NCBI RefSeq assembly: GCF_000797465.1
Contig: NZ_JSWG01000009.1
Location: 744,001 to 808,000 of the forward strand
Length of the DNA stretch: 64,000 nt
Source: Psychroserpens jangbogonensis
Lineage (GTDB): Bacteria > Bacteroidota > Bacteroidia > Flavobacteriales > Flavobacteriaceae
Direction of reading: 5' to 3'
Shown: positions 18,091-27,266 of the stretch, piece after piece
Layout of the letters: the number at the start of each line of letters is the position of its first letter
How positions within the stretch are numbered: the stretch's first letter is position 1
Made by a program: the position numbers and the translations under genes
Notes under the pieces: model-generated
Databases searched by the model: none
What the model saw: the letters and a program-made list of their open reading frames with translations, nothing else
What the model was told of the DNA's origin: nothing

Positions 18091-19341
18091 ATGCAGCTTA
18101 GAACTCTATTTTTATTCGCTTTTTGTCTCCCTTTATTGTTAGTAGCACAAGTGGAAGAAATCAACCCTCCAGACTATATTAAAACAATTACTTTTAAAAG
18201 TGGAAATACGCAACAAGGAGAATTACCTATTTTAAGATTAAATGAATCTTTTTTCTTAGAGTTTGATGCTTTATTAGCTACAGAACCTGATTTTTATTAT
18301 ACCATAGAACATTATAATTACGATTGGACAAAATCCAACCTTGTTAAAATGGAGTACATGAAAGGGTTTGATGATTATAGAATTGTGGATTACTACAATT
18401 CTTATAATGCTTACCAATTATATTCTCATTATGAGTTACGAATTCCTAATGAGCAAACTAGAGGATTGACTAAATCGGGTAACTATGTTATTTCAATTTA
18501 TGATGATGATAGAGAATTAGTCTTTACTAGAAAATTTATGATTTATGAGCAAAGGGTTGGAGTAGGTGTTGCTGTAAAGCGTTCGAGAGATGTTAAATCT
18601 ATAGCAGGTAAGCAAAGTGTAGATATTGTTATAAATACAAATAGTTTAAATATTAATAACCCGTTGCAGACTATTAATACTCTAATTATACAAAACAACA
18701 ACTTGCGCACAGCTATTAAAAATGTAAAACCGCAATACACTTTAGGTAAAGAACTTGTATATAGATATACTAATGAAACATCCTTTTGGGCTGGAAACGA
18801 ATTTCGCTTTTTTGAAAACAAAGATGTTAGAGCGTCAAACGTTGGTGTACAATTTGTTGATTTAAAAGATATTTATCATAATTATTTGTTTGTCAATTCT
18901 GAAAGAGGTAGACGACCTTATACTTATAATCCAGATATTAATGGTAACTTTTTAGTTACTGCAATTGATGTTGAAGACGTAAGTATTGAAGCAGATTATA
19001 CTATGACCCATTTCGCATTGTCATATCCTAAATTAACCGATGGAAGTAAAATTTATATCTACGGGAATTTTAATAATTATGCTCTTGAAGAAATGAACCG
19101 AATGGTGTTTAATAGAGATGAGAATTATTATCAAGCTTCATTTAAACTCAAACAAGGATTTTATAACTACAAATATGTTGTCGTAGATTCAAAAGGGAAT
19201 CTAGATGAAGGTCGCATAAGTGGCGATTTCTGGCAAACAGAAAACAATTATAAAGTATTGGTGTATTACAGAGACCTTGGAGCTCGTTATGATAAATTAA
19301 TTGGATTTGGTGAAGCGAGTTCTGTAAATATTTCTAACTAA
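18091..19341 (+). CDS. Type IX secretion system plug-type protein (former DUF5103)
   Basis: Signal peptide ends near LLLVAQ (residue 20). The 416-residue protein matches the DUF5103 family, renamed after the Plug that closes the periplasmic side of the SprA translocon in Flavobacterium johnsoniae. Typical elements are TIEHYNYDWTKSNL, GFDDYRIVDYYNSYN, YSHYELRIPNE, SGNYVISIYDDD and a C-terminal carbohydrate-binding-like domain (IYGNFNNYALEEMN). Together with porT at 41.4 kb it supports a working T9SS. Its stop overlaps the stop of the convergent dioxygenase gene in a CTAA. Confidence 0.85.
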   Translation: MQLRTLFLFAFCLPLLLVAQVEEINPPDYIKTITFKSGNTQQGELPILRLNESFFLEFDALLATEPDFYYTIEHYNYDWTKSNLVKMEYMKGFDDYRIVDYYNSYNAYQLYSHYELRIPNEQTRGLTKSGNYVISIYDDDRELVFTRKFMIYEQRVGVGVAVKRSRDVKSIAGKQSVDIVINTNSLNINNPLQTINTLIIQNNNLRTAIKNVKPQYTLGKELVYRYTNETSFWAGNEFRFFENKDVRASNVGVQFVDLKDIYHNYLFVNSERGRRPYTYNPDINGNFLVTAIDVEDVSIEADYTMTHFALSYPKLTDGSKIYIYGNFNNYALEEMNRMVFNRDENYYQASFKLKQGFYNYKYVVVDSKGNLDEGRISGDFWQTENNYKVLVYYRDLGARYDKLIGFGEASSVNISN

Positions 19342-19883
19342 ATAGAACTGGGTTTAGCTTCCAATATAAGTTCACTAAACGTATCGTACTTTAGTTTTCT
19401 TTCCAGAAGTTGTTTCGATTTTTCACAATAAAAATTACACTGTTCTATTGGCTTTGCATACAAATGTAAGCTCATTGATTTTCCTTTAAAACAGTTTCTT
19501 AGTTTATGATAACCAATTCTATCATTCATAAATGATAACTGATTAGGTTGAACGAATTGTGAGTGTCCTTCTTTTAAATTATTCGAATTGTCAAAGGAAT
19601 AAAAGACCTCTTCCATCTTGCCTTTTAGTAAATACACCCAACAATCTTCTCCGTCATGGTCATGCACTGAAGTTTCTTGACCATCATTCCAACACAGTAA
19701 AAGCAATTCAAATTGTTCATCCTTATACAAGCAATTTCTAGTATATTTTTCTGAAGACCAACTTTGGAAGGCCTCGAAGTCAATATCATCAAAATCAAAA
19801 CCTTTGAGTATTGAATTGTATTGTGTTTTTGACGATTCCGACAAAAGTTGTATTAGTTCTTGAATGTTTTCTAGAGATTTCAA
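19338..19883 (-). CDS. Cysteine dioxygenase (type I)
   Basis: Non-haem iron cupin that oxidises cysteine to cysteine sulfinate. The match to animal enzymes is close: KYTRNCLYKDEQFELLLLCW (substrate Arg49), HDHDGEDCW with iron ligands His74 and His76, third ligand His126 (GYHKLRN), and SLHLY with His140 and Tyr142. Cys81 sits where mammalian Cys93 does, so the Cys-Tyr crosslink is possible; many bacterial homologues have Gly there. The 181-residue length is normal. It is divergent from a group II PLP decarboxylase 96 bases away, which suggests a cysteine sulfinate to hypotaurine route. Confidence 0.9.
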   Translation of the reverse strand: MKSLENIQELIQLLSESSKTQYNSILKGFDFDDIDFEAFQSWSSEKYTRNCLYKDEQFELLLLCWNDGQETSVHDHDGEDCWVYLLKGKMEEVFYSFDNSNNLKEGHSQFVQPNQLSFMNDRIGYHKLRNCFKGKSMSLHLYAKPIEQCNFYCEKSKQLLERKLKYDTFSELILEAKPSSI

Positions 19884-19979
19884 TGTGCGTTAAATAAATT
19901 TAAATGAGATTAATCTAATATTCCGATAAAATAGGGATAAATTTACACAAACCCTAAAATTTTAGAACCATAATCATTT

Positions 19980-21341
19980 ATGCACAAAGACTTAAAATTG
20001 TTTACCGAACTCGCGGAGTTTTTAATTTCAGAAGAAGAAAATAATCCTGTTGCAATTCCTATAGATACTAAAATACTATACGAGACAATAGATATTGAAC
20101 TTGGAGACGAGCCAACAATTGATGATGATTTTAAAGAGACCTTAAAAGATATTATAAAAAGCACTCCCAAAACAGCGTCTAAAGCATTTTTTAACCAGTT
20201 ATTTGGAGGAAGGATTTCTAGGGCAACATTAGGTGATTTACTCGCAGTAATGCTTAATAATAGTATGTACACATACAAAGTTGCTGGAGTTCAGGTTGGA
20301 ATTGAAAAAGTGTTATTGCAAAAAATTTGTGAGCGTATTGGTTATGGTAATAATAGTGATGGTACATTAGCACCAGGAGGTTCTATGTGTAATTATATGG
20401 CTATGTTAATGGCTAGAGATGCTTTTGATGCTAATGCCAGAAATGAAGGCGTGTCAAGAAAAATGATTGCATATACTTCAGAGACTTCTCACTACTCAGT
20501 GACTAAGAATGCATCATTTGTTGGTATTGGAAGGCATCAAGTAAGGTCTGTAAAAACAGATGACCATGGAAAACTATTAATAGAAGATTTAGAGTCCCAA
20601 ATTCAAAACGATATTAAAAATGGCTATCATCCATTTTTTGTAAATGCTACAGCAGGTACAACAGTTTTAGGAGCTTTTGATGATGTTAAGGGTATTAGTA
20701 AAATTTGCAAAACTCATAATCTTTGGCTGCATTTAGATGGTGCTTATTGTGGTTCTGTGATTTTTAGTAATCAATATAAACACTTGGTAGACGGAATTGA
20801 GTTGACTGATTCTTTCAGTTTAAACGCACATAAAATGTTAGGAACTCCTTTAGGATGTTCAATTATTGTAACAAATGACAAAAAACATTTATATCAATCA
20901 TTTTCAAACGATGCTGATTATCTCTATCAAACAGATGATGACGCATTTAATTTAGGTAAGACTTCGCTTCAGTGTGGTAGACGTAACGATGCTTTAAAAT
21001 TATGGACACTTTGGAAGTCTGTAGGTAATTTTGGACTAGAAAAAATTGTAGATCATCAGTTTCATTTAGCGAATGTTGCAAGAGATTATATTAAATCAAA
21101 TTCAGATTATACGTTGTATAGTTTTGATGATTCTATTTCAGTTTGTTTTAACTATAAAGGAATTTCTGCAAAAACCTTGTGTACGAAACTTTATGAGCAT
21201 TCAAAATTAATGGTTGGTTATGGTTCATTTAGAGATGATACTTTTGTGAGATTGGTGACAATTAATACTCTAGTCGAAGAAAAAGATATGATTTCGTTCT
21301 TTAAAACGCTAGAAGATTTCGTTGATTCTGAAGATTTATAG
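19980..21341 (+). CDS. Group II PLP-dependent decarboxylase (probable cysteine sulfinate decarboxylase)
   Basis: Fold-type I decarboxylase of the glutamate / cysteine-sulfinate / aromatic amino acid group. Key segments are GGSMCNYMAMLMAR, TSETSHYSVTKNASF, FVNATAGTTVLGAFD, LWLHLDGAYCGS and SLNAHKMLGTPLGCS with the PLP lysine at Lys285. The KML(G)xPLxCS stretch resembles GAD65 and cysteine sulfinate decarboxylase more than bacterial GadB. The 453-residue length fits. Glutamate or aspartate decarboxylation remains possible; the divergent cysteine dioxygenase next door makes cysteine sulfinate the best guess. Confidence 0.82.
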   Translation: MHKDLKLFTELAEFLISEEENNPVAIPIDTKILYETIDIELGDEPTIDDDFKETLKDIIKSTPKTASKAFFNQLFGGRISRATLGDLLAVMLNNSMYTYKVAGVQVGIEKVLLQKICERIGYGNNSDGTLAPGGSMCNYMAMLMARDAFDANARNEGVSRKMIAYTSETSHYSVTKNASFVGIGRHQVRSVKTDDHGKLLIEDLESQIQNDIKNGYHPFFVNATAGTTVLGAFDDVKGISKICKTHNLWLHLDGAYCGSVIFSNQYKHLVDGIELTDSFSLNAHKMLGTPLGCSIIVTNDKKHLYQSFSNDADYLYQTDDDAFNLGKTSLQCGRRNDALKLWTLWKSVGNFGLEKIVDHQFHLANVARDYIKSNSDYTLYSFDDSISVCFNYKGISAKTLCTKLYEHSKLMVGYGSFRDDTFVRLVTINTLVEEKDMISFFKTLEDFVDSEDL

Positions 21342-21452
21342 GTCAAATTACAATTCTGTTGGTTATCGTGTTAAAAATTTGCTTAATTTCAAAAAAACGC
21401 CGATATTCATTCAAAATTTATCTATTTTTACAGCCTTAACGCAAATTATTTA

Positions 21453-21839
21453 ATGGTACAACAGGTTACTAGTGGTATAAAAATCTCTGTCGAAACTACT
21501 TTCGAAGGCACATTTTATAAAAATTATAAAGTGCACTTTGCGTTTGGATATCAGGTAACTATTGAAAACCAAAGTAAAGATTCTGTTCAGTTAAATTCGA
21601 GATATTGGGAAGTGCTAGATGCTCTTAATAATGTTGAGGTTATTGAAGGCGAAGGTGTCATTGGTAAGAAACCAGTTTTAAAACCTGGTGAGTCTCATAC
21701 TTATAATTCTGGTTGTTTATTGACATCTCCTTTTGGAGCAATGCATGGGCATTACAACATGGTTAACTTTACAAATACCAATAAGTTTAAAGTTATCATT
21801 CCTTCATTTAAATTGAGTGCACCCTTTGCACTTAATTAA
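21453..21839 (+). CDS. apaG: ApaG family protein
   Basis: Small fibronectin-III-like protein, 128 residues, with the conserved VHFAFGYQVTIEN, LNSRYWEV, GEGVIGKKPVLKPGESHTY and GAMHGHYNM segments. ApaG was linked genetically to Co2+/Mg2+ efflux and Ap4A metabolism in enterobacteria; its molecular role is unclear. There is no signal peptide. It stands alone after the decarboxylase gene and is convergent with the next gene, 19 bases between stops. Confidence 0.93.
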   Translation: MVQQVTSGIKISVETTFEGTFYKNYKVHFAFGYQVTIENQSKDSVQLNSRYWEVLDALNNVEVIEGEGVIGKKPVLKPGESHTYNSGCLLTSPFGAMHGHYNMVNFTNTNKFKVIIPSFKLSAPFALN

Positions 21840-21858
21840 AATCAAAATTCATTTATTG

Positions 21859-22857
21859 TTATTTATAATCTCTTAGGTATTCAAATCTGTAGATGACCTC
21901 ATTCTGTTTAATATGGAAGAATTTGCAATTAGAATAATACACAAAATCATAAATTGAGCTGATGTCAAAACCTTCAGTTGTGAGTTTGTAAACTCCATCA
22001 CAATCTACATTTCCGTAAGGAGAAATGCGTCTATATCTAAATTCAGCTAAATGATTTAAATCATAAAGTTCAAACCAAGCTCCTGTTCCAATACCAGCTA
22101 GCCATTGTGCATGGCTTTTTATAATGTCATTATGTTTTGGCTCTAGTGTTCCTGCCAAACTAGGTTTATGACCTTTTAGAATATCTAAAAACAAACGTCT
22201 GTTTTCTTTACGTACAGTTGAATCAAATTCTGTAATTTTTTCAGATTCAGATACCACATAAACATGATTTTCAGTATCTGCAACAACAACATTTCCAATC
22301 GTACTTGGTGTAAACCATTTTGATCTTATAAGACTAGATTTAATTGAAGAATTAGTGATACATGTGATTAAACAGTCAGTTACAAAACGAGAGCAATTAG
22401 TAGCTTCTTTTAAAAAAGCAGCATAACGAATGAATCCTTGATTTTGAATATCACTAATATATTGTCTTGCTTTTTTATAATCTATAGCATTACAAACAGA
22501 AGCATATAAATCACCATCACCATGAGTGAGTTTTGGATTAGATGCCATAAATTTCAAAATCTCGTCCAGATTCACAACTTGATCGTTTTCAATTTTGGCA
22601 ACAATAGGAATGTTAAGTTCGAAGTCTAATTCTCGTCCTCTAAGTCTTCCATGAGATGAAGATGTAATATACCTTCCGAAGTCATGATATTCTAAAACAC
22701 CAGTAGATTTATCAATCAACACCAAAGCTGCATGACCAGCTCTCACATGTTTTTTGTTACCTACAAACAAAAATCTTAAAAACGGAATATACCATTCTTC
22801 AGAATGAGACACGATAGTTTCAGGATAGGCAAGTGTAAGAATAATACCGTCGTTCAT
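21859..22857 (-). CDS. Conserved hypothetical protein with permuted papain-like pattern
   Basis: A 332-residue protein without a signal peptide. It has an early GHAALVLID followed much later by TNCSRFVTDCL, the His-then-Cys order of permuted papain-like (NlpC/YiiX-like) cysteine peptidases, and a SYGNVDCDGVY-type region near the C-terminus (SPYGNVDCDGVYK). It resembles the flavobacterial DUF6695 family as I remember it, but I cannot confirm that. A peptidase or amidase role is inference only. It is divergent from pruA and has no operon partner. Confidence 0.7.
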   Translation of the reverse strand: MNDGIILTLAYPETIVSHSEEWYIPFLRFLFVGNKKHVRAGHAALVLIDKSTGVLEYHDFGRYITSSSHGRLRGRELDFELNIPIVAKIENDQVVNLDEILKFMASNPKLTHGDGDLYASVCNAIDYKKARQYISDIQNQGFIRYAAFLKEATNCSRFVTDCLITCITNSSIKSSLIRSKWFTPSTIGNVVVADTENHVYVVSESEKITEFDSTVRKENRRLFLDILKGHKPSLAGTLEPKHNDIIKSHAQWLAGIGTGAWFELYDLNHLAEFRYRRISPYGNVDCDGVYKLTTEGFDISSIYDFVYYSNCKFFHIKQNEVIYRFEYLRDYK

Positions 22858-22948
22858 ATTAAAATTAAAGCAAGCAACTTACGAAAAAATACTCAATTTT
22901 TTAACTACCAATTAATAGTTGCTAAATCTAATTGTTATCAAAAAATTG

Positions 22949-22956
22949 TACCTTTG
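22949..22956 (+). promoter_or_regulatory. -7 element of pruA
   Basis: TACCTTTG fits TAnnTTTG exactly, 41 bases before the pruA ATG. A TTG at 22932 is only 14 bases upstream, shorter than the usual spacer, so only the -7 element is called. Confidence 0.5.
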
Positions 22957-22997
22957 CAACTTCAAAACAATAACCAATTTTTAAATCAAAATTTAAG

Positions 22998-24626
22998 ATG
23001 GGAAAAGGATTTTTCAATGTACCAGTAGCTATAAATGAACCTGTTAAATCATATGCTCCAGGTTCTCCTGAGCGTGATGCAGTTTTAAAGACATATAACA
23101 CTATGTGGAATTCACAAATTGATGTACCAATGTACATTAATGGAAACCATATAACGACAGGAAATACAAAAACCATGTCGGCACCTCATGATCATCAACA
23201 TGTAGTTGGTACGTATCATTTGGCAGAAAAGTCTCATGTTGAAGAGGCAATTTCAACTGCTTTAGCAGCAAGAAGTGAATGGGCTGAATTGCCTTGGGAA
23301 CAACGAGCTGGGATTTTTCTAAAAGCAGCTGAATTAATTGCTGGTCCTTATAGAGCAAAAATAAATGCAGCGACAATGATTGCGCAATCAAAAACTGTTC
23401 ATCAAGCAGAAATTGATGCATCATGTGAATTGATAGATTTCTTGCGTTTTAATGTTCAGTTTATGACCGATATTTATCATGAACAACCAGATAGTACAAG
23501 TGATGCTTGGAACAGATTAGAGTATCGTCCACTAGAAGGTTTTGTGTATGCAGTTACACCATTCAATTTTACAGCAATTGCAGCAAATCTTCCTGCTTGT
23601 ATGGCAATGATGGGCAATGTTGTAGTATGGAAACCAAGTGATAGTCAGATATTTTCTGCAAAAATAATTATGGATGTCTTTGAAGAAGCTGGAGTTCCTC
23701 CAGGTGTAATCAATGTTGTTTTTGGTGATCCTGTAATGATAACTGATACAGTTATGGATAGTCCAGATTTTTCTGGATTACATTTTACAGGTTCTACATA
23801 TATATTTAAAGAGCTTTGGAAAAAAATCGGTAACAATATTCATAACTATAAAACGTACCCAAGAATTGTTGGTGAAACAGGCGGTAAGGATTTTATCGTT
23901 GCTCACAAATCAGCAAATCCTAAGCAAGTTGCAACGGCAATAATTAGAGGGTCTTTTGAATTTCAAGGGCAGAAATGTAGTGCAGCTTCACGTGCATATA
24001 TTCCATCAAATATTTGGGATGAAGTTAAAAGTCAAGTTATCGAAGATGTAAAGTCTTTCAAAATGGGATCTCCTGCAGATTTAAATAATTATATTACTGC
24101 AGTTATTCACGAAGGGTCTTTTGATAAGCTAGCAAAATTTATAGATCAAGCTAAAGCAGATAATGATGCCGAAATAATTGTTGGAGGAAATTATGATAAG
24201 AGCAAAGGTTATTTCATAGAGCCTACAGTAATTGTAGCAAGTGACCCAAAATATACAACGATGTGTACAGAGTTATTCGGTCCAGTAATTACAATTTATG
24301 TATATGATGAAAATAAATTTTCTGAAACTTTAAAACTAGTAGATGAAACAAGTGAATATGCATTAACTGGAGCAATTTTGTCTACAGATAGATATGCAAT
24401 TCAAGAAGCAACAAAAGCTTTGCAAAATTGCGCTGGAAACTTCTATATCAATGATAAACCTACAGGAGCTGTTGTTGGTCAACAACCTTTTGGAGGAGCT
24501 AGAGCTTCTGGTACAAACGATAAAGCAGGTAGTGCGCTTAACTTATTACGTTGGGTATCACCAAGAATGATAAAGGAAACATTTGTAACACCTACAGATT
24601 ACCGTTATCCTTTTTTAGGCGAATAA
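22998..24626 (+). CDS. pruA: L-glutamate gamma-semialdehyde dehydrogenase (1-pyrroline-5-carboxylate dehydrogenase)
   Basis: Oxidises glutamate semialdehyde to glutamate, the second step of proline breakdown. The 542-residue aldehyde dehydrogenase has AVTPFNFTAIAANLPACM, WKPSDSQIFSA, FTGSTYIFKELW, the Glu motif VGETGGKDF and the catalytic Cys in FQGQKCSAASR. The ending GGARASGTNDKAGS...FVTPTDYRYPF is characteristic of this subfamily. No proline dehydrogenase gene is adjacent. A clean terminator follows. Confidence 0.96.
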   Translation: MGKGFFNVPVAINEPVKSYAPGSPERDAVLKTYNTMWNSQIDVPMYINGNHITTGNTKTMSAPHDHQHVVGTYHLAEKSHVEEAISTALAARSEWAELPWEQRAGIFLKAAELIAGPYRAKINAATMIAQSKTVHQAEIDASCELIDFLRFNVQFMTDIYHEQPDSTSDAWNRLEYRPLEGFVYAVTPFNFTAIAANLPACMAMMGNVVVWKPSDSQIFSAKIIMDVFEEAGVPPGVINVVFGDPVMITDTVMDSPDFSGLHFTGSTYIFKELWKKIGNNIHNYKTYPRIVGETGGKDFIVAHKSANPKQVATAIIRGSFEFQGQKCSAASRAYIPSNIWDEVKSQVIEDVKSFKMGSPADLNNYITAVIHEGSFDKLAKFIDQAKADNDAEIIVGGNYDKSKGYFIEPTVIVASDPKYTTMCTELFGPVITIYVYDENKFSETLKLVDETSEYALTGAILSTDRYAIQEATKALQNCAGNFYINDKPTGAVVGQQPFGGARASGTNDKAGSALNLLRWVSPRMIKETFVTPTDYRYPFLGE

Positions 24627-24650
24627 ACTCATCTACATAACAGATTAATC

Positions 24651-24681
24651 AAACCCAAAGCAATTAGCTTTGGGTTTTTTG
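24651..24681 (+). terminator. Terminator of pruA
   Basis: AAACCCAAAGC (24651-24661) and GCTTTGGGTTT (24667-24677) form a perfect 11-bp stem with a 5-base loop, followed by T residues. It lies 24 bases after the pruA stop. Confidence 0.92.
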
Positions 24682-24724
24682 ATTTTAGGAATTTTGTATA
24701 TTTATAAAAACAACTAACTCAAAC

Positions 24725-27088
24725 ATGAAAAAATATTACCTTGTATTTATATTACTAGTGTCAGTATCAGTTTTTGCCCAAGACAAAAATAATCCGCTAC
24801 TAAAATTTGATACCTCAAAAATGGAGACTTCTGTTTTAGTCCATAAATCTCCAGTAGTTGACATTCAAATTTATAATGAAAAAACGATAAATAAGTTTGC
24901 TTTTTATCAAGCTTATAAGACTATTGCTCAAGGTGACATAGACAAGCGATTGGCACCATTACAAAGCTTAAAAGCACTAAGTGAGAACAGCTATTTTACT
25001 AATGTTATTCCGTTAGCAATTTTACAATCTGAATATGATATGATAACAGATGAGGCTTTACAGAATAATTCAGTTTCAAAAGATGCACAAGGTTATTTAG
25101 TTAATAATGGTTCTTCCATTTTTGAAAAACAACAATTATTAGTTGCTTCAGCCTTACGAACTAAACATAAAGGATTGCAAACAAAATATAACTTATCATC
25201 TTCAAATGTTTTTAATACTTCAAACAATTCAATTGCATCTATAGAAATCGATTTTGATGATGACAATAATTATAGAACCATCAATTTAAATGAAAACATA
25301 ACTGTTAATTATCTAGAAGACGGAAAAAAGTTGATTCGCTTTAAAATCACGCTTAATACTGGAGAGGAATTTATAAGAAACTCTACTATCGAAGTTTCGT
25401 ATTCTAATTCAGACATATATTTGAGATCTAGCGATGAGATAACCACTTATAATTCAAGCATTACTCCAGATCTATCTGTTTATGGCGAAACGACTTCTTA
25501 TCCAGGAACAGGTGAATACGAACTGTTTTTAAGTGCAGACAATATCTTAGATAAACCGATTTTTTTAGTTGATGGTTTTGATCCTGGTGATGGACGTTCT
25601 ATTGCAGGTATATATGATTTATTAAATTTTAATGATGGAAGCACAACCTCTAATCTAGGAGATATAGTTAGAGCTGAAGGGTTTGATGTTGTTATTTTAA
25701 ACTTTCCTACCTACACAAGAACACAAGATGCCGCTGTTATTGATGGAGGTGCAGATTTTATGGAACGTAATGCGATGCTGTTAGTAGATTTAATAAACAC
25801 GATTAACAATGATAAAGTTGGCAACGAACAAAACGTTATTATTGGACCAAGTATGGGTGGAATTATTTCTCGATATGCACTTAATTATATGGAAAATCAA
25901 AACATAATTCACGACACTAGGCTTTGGATTTCATTTGATTCACCACATAATGGCGCAAATGTTCCAATTGGTTTTCAGCATCAATTTAATTTCTTAGCTT
26001 TTGGCTTGGATGATTTCTGGATACTTGGTGATCAAAATGTAGAAGAGTTACAACCTATTATAGATGGTATGCTAAAGTCTCCTGCTGCAAGACAAATGCT
26101 AACAGATCAATTTGAGTCACACATTACAAATAGTGATGGTGTTACTTTTAATAGTGCTTTAGCACTGCCACAACCCTATTATTTTAAAGAGATATTTGAT
26201 AATAGACTAAAGAACCTCACAACAACTGGTTTTCCAGAGCTTACTCGCAATGTATCCATAATTAATGGTAGTGGAATTAATAATCGCTATCAGAACAATA
26301 CTACTCCAGCGAGTAGTTTATTACCTGGAAGTCAAATTTTAGATGCAGACATAAATATAATGACAGGTGCCGATTTAAAAATCAAAACATATCTTACACC
26401 AAATGCTGGAACGCAAATAGAAACAAGTAAAGTGCATTTAGATTTTGCTTGGTGGTTTCCTTTGGCTAATGATAGAATCAATAATGCTAGTTCTGCAGCT
26501 CCAAGTTATTCTAATGGAATAGATGCAGCGTCAGGTGGGCTTTTTGATATACAAAGTTTAACGGCAGATTTGGATACAGGCGGACTTGTTGGTGAATTTT
26601 TAGGTGCTTTAAGCACAGATTATTTTAATTTCATCCCAAGTGTAAGTGGCATGGCTTTGGAAACTGTAAATGACGAAATTAATTGGTTTGACACACTCGC
26701 AGGAATAACTACAAATGACACGCCATTTGTAAATTGGTACATGCCAGATGATAATGAACCACATGTTACATTAACAAATGCTAATGTGGCTTTTGCTTTA
26801 ACTGAAATTATCCAAGAAACGTTATCTAATTTGGCGTTTGAAGGCGAAAATTTGATAAAGATTGAACGAAACCCAATAGATAACGAACTTGTTATTATAA
26901 CTGGAAATCTTATTGATGAAGCAACTTTTGTAATGGTTGATATTACTGGAAAAGTAGTTTATAAAAATACATTTAATTCGCTTTCTGGTAGAACTATCAT
27001 TCCTTTAAATTTAGATTCAGGACTATATATTTTAAATGTCGTAACTAAAGATGATTTAAAGTTTAGAACAAAAATAATAGTAAAATAA
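24725..27088 (+). CDS. Secreted alpha/beta-hydrolase (lipase/esterase-like) with T9SS sorting domain, copy 1
   Basis: Signal peptide ends near SVFAQ (residue 19). Residues about 25-240 form an extra N-terminal domain not present in copy 2. The hydrolase domain runs from about 265: KPIFLVDGFDPGDGRS, a DVVILNFPTY strand, the nucleophile elbow GPSMGG with Ser376, LWISFDSPHNGANVP with a candidate acid or lid region, and MPDDNEPHV late in the domain. This resembles PGAP1/lipase-like hydrolases. The last 75 residues (IKIERNPIDNELVI to KIIVK) are a T9SS type A sorting domain, so the enzyme should be exported and anchored or released at the surface. The natural ester substrate is unknown. A terminator follows. 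Confidence 0.85.
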   Translation: MKKYYLVFILLVSVSVFAQDKNNPLLKFDTSKMETSVLVHKSPVVDIQIYNEKTINKFAFYQAYKTIAQGDIDKRLAPLQSLKALSENSYFTNVIPLAILQSEYDMITDEALQNNSVSKDAQGYLVNNGSSIFEKQQLLVASALRTKHKGLQTKYNLSSSNVFNTSNNSIASIEIDFDDDNNYRTINLNENITVNYLEDGKKLIRFKITLNTGEEFIRNSTIEVSYSNSDIYLRSSDEITTYNSSITPDLSVYGETTSYPGTGEYELFLSADNILDKPIFLVDGFDPGDGRSIAGIYDLLNFNDGSTTSNLGDIVRAEGFDVVILNFPTYTRTQDAAVIDGGADFMERNAMLLVDLINTINNDKVGNEQNVIIGPSMGGIISRYALNYMENQNIIHDTRLWISFDSPHNGANVPIGFQHQFNFLAFGLDDFWILGDQNVEELQPIIDGMLKSPAARQMLTDQFESHITNSDGVTFNSALALPQPYYFKEIFDNRLKNLTTTGFPELTRNVSIINGSGINNRYQNNTTPASSLLPGSQILDADINIMTGADLKIKTYLTPNAGTQIETSKVHLDFAWWFPLANDRINNASSAAPSYSNGIDAASGGLFDIQSLTADLDTGGLVGEFLGALSTDYFNFIPSVSGMALETVNDEINWFDTLAGITTNDTPFVNWYMPDDNEPHVTLTNANVAFALTEIIQETLSNLAFEGENLIKIERNPIDNELVIITGNLIDEATFVMVDITGKVVYKNTFNSLSGRTIIPLNLDSGLYILNVVTKDDLKFRTKIIVK

Positions 27089-27145
27089 CTCTTTCACTTT
27101 TAATATCAAACTAGTTTCCTTTAATAATATCATTAAAGTTTATAC

Positions 27146-27182
27146 AAAATCCTCAGCTTAAACAGTTTGAGGATTTTTTTTG
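27146..27182 (+). terminator. Terminator after lipase-like copy 1
   Basis: AAAATCCTCA (27146-27155) pairs with TGAGGATTTT (27168-27177) in a perfect 10-bp stem with a 12-base loop, followed by T residues. Confidence 0.85.
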
Positions 27183-27266
27183 TATTTCATCCTAAAACCT
27201 TATAAAACACATAATTAACTTCATGATTCTTCGTATATTGTATTCATAATTTTAAATTAATTCATT

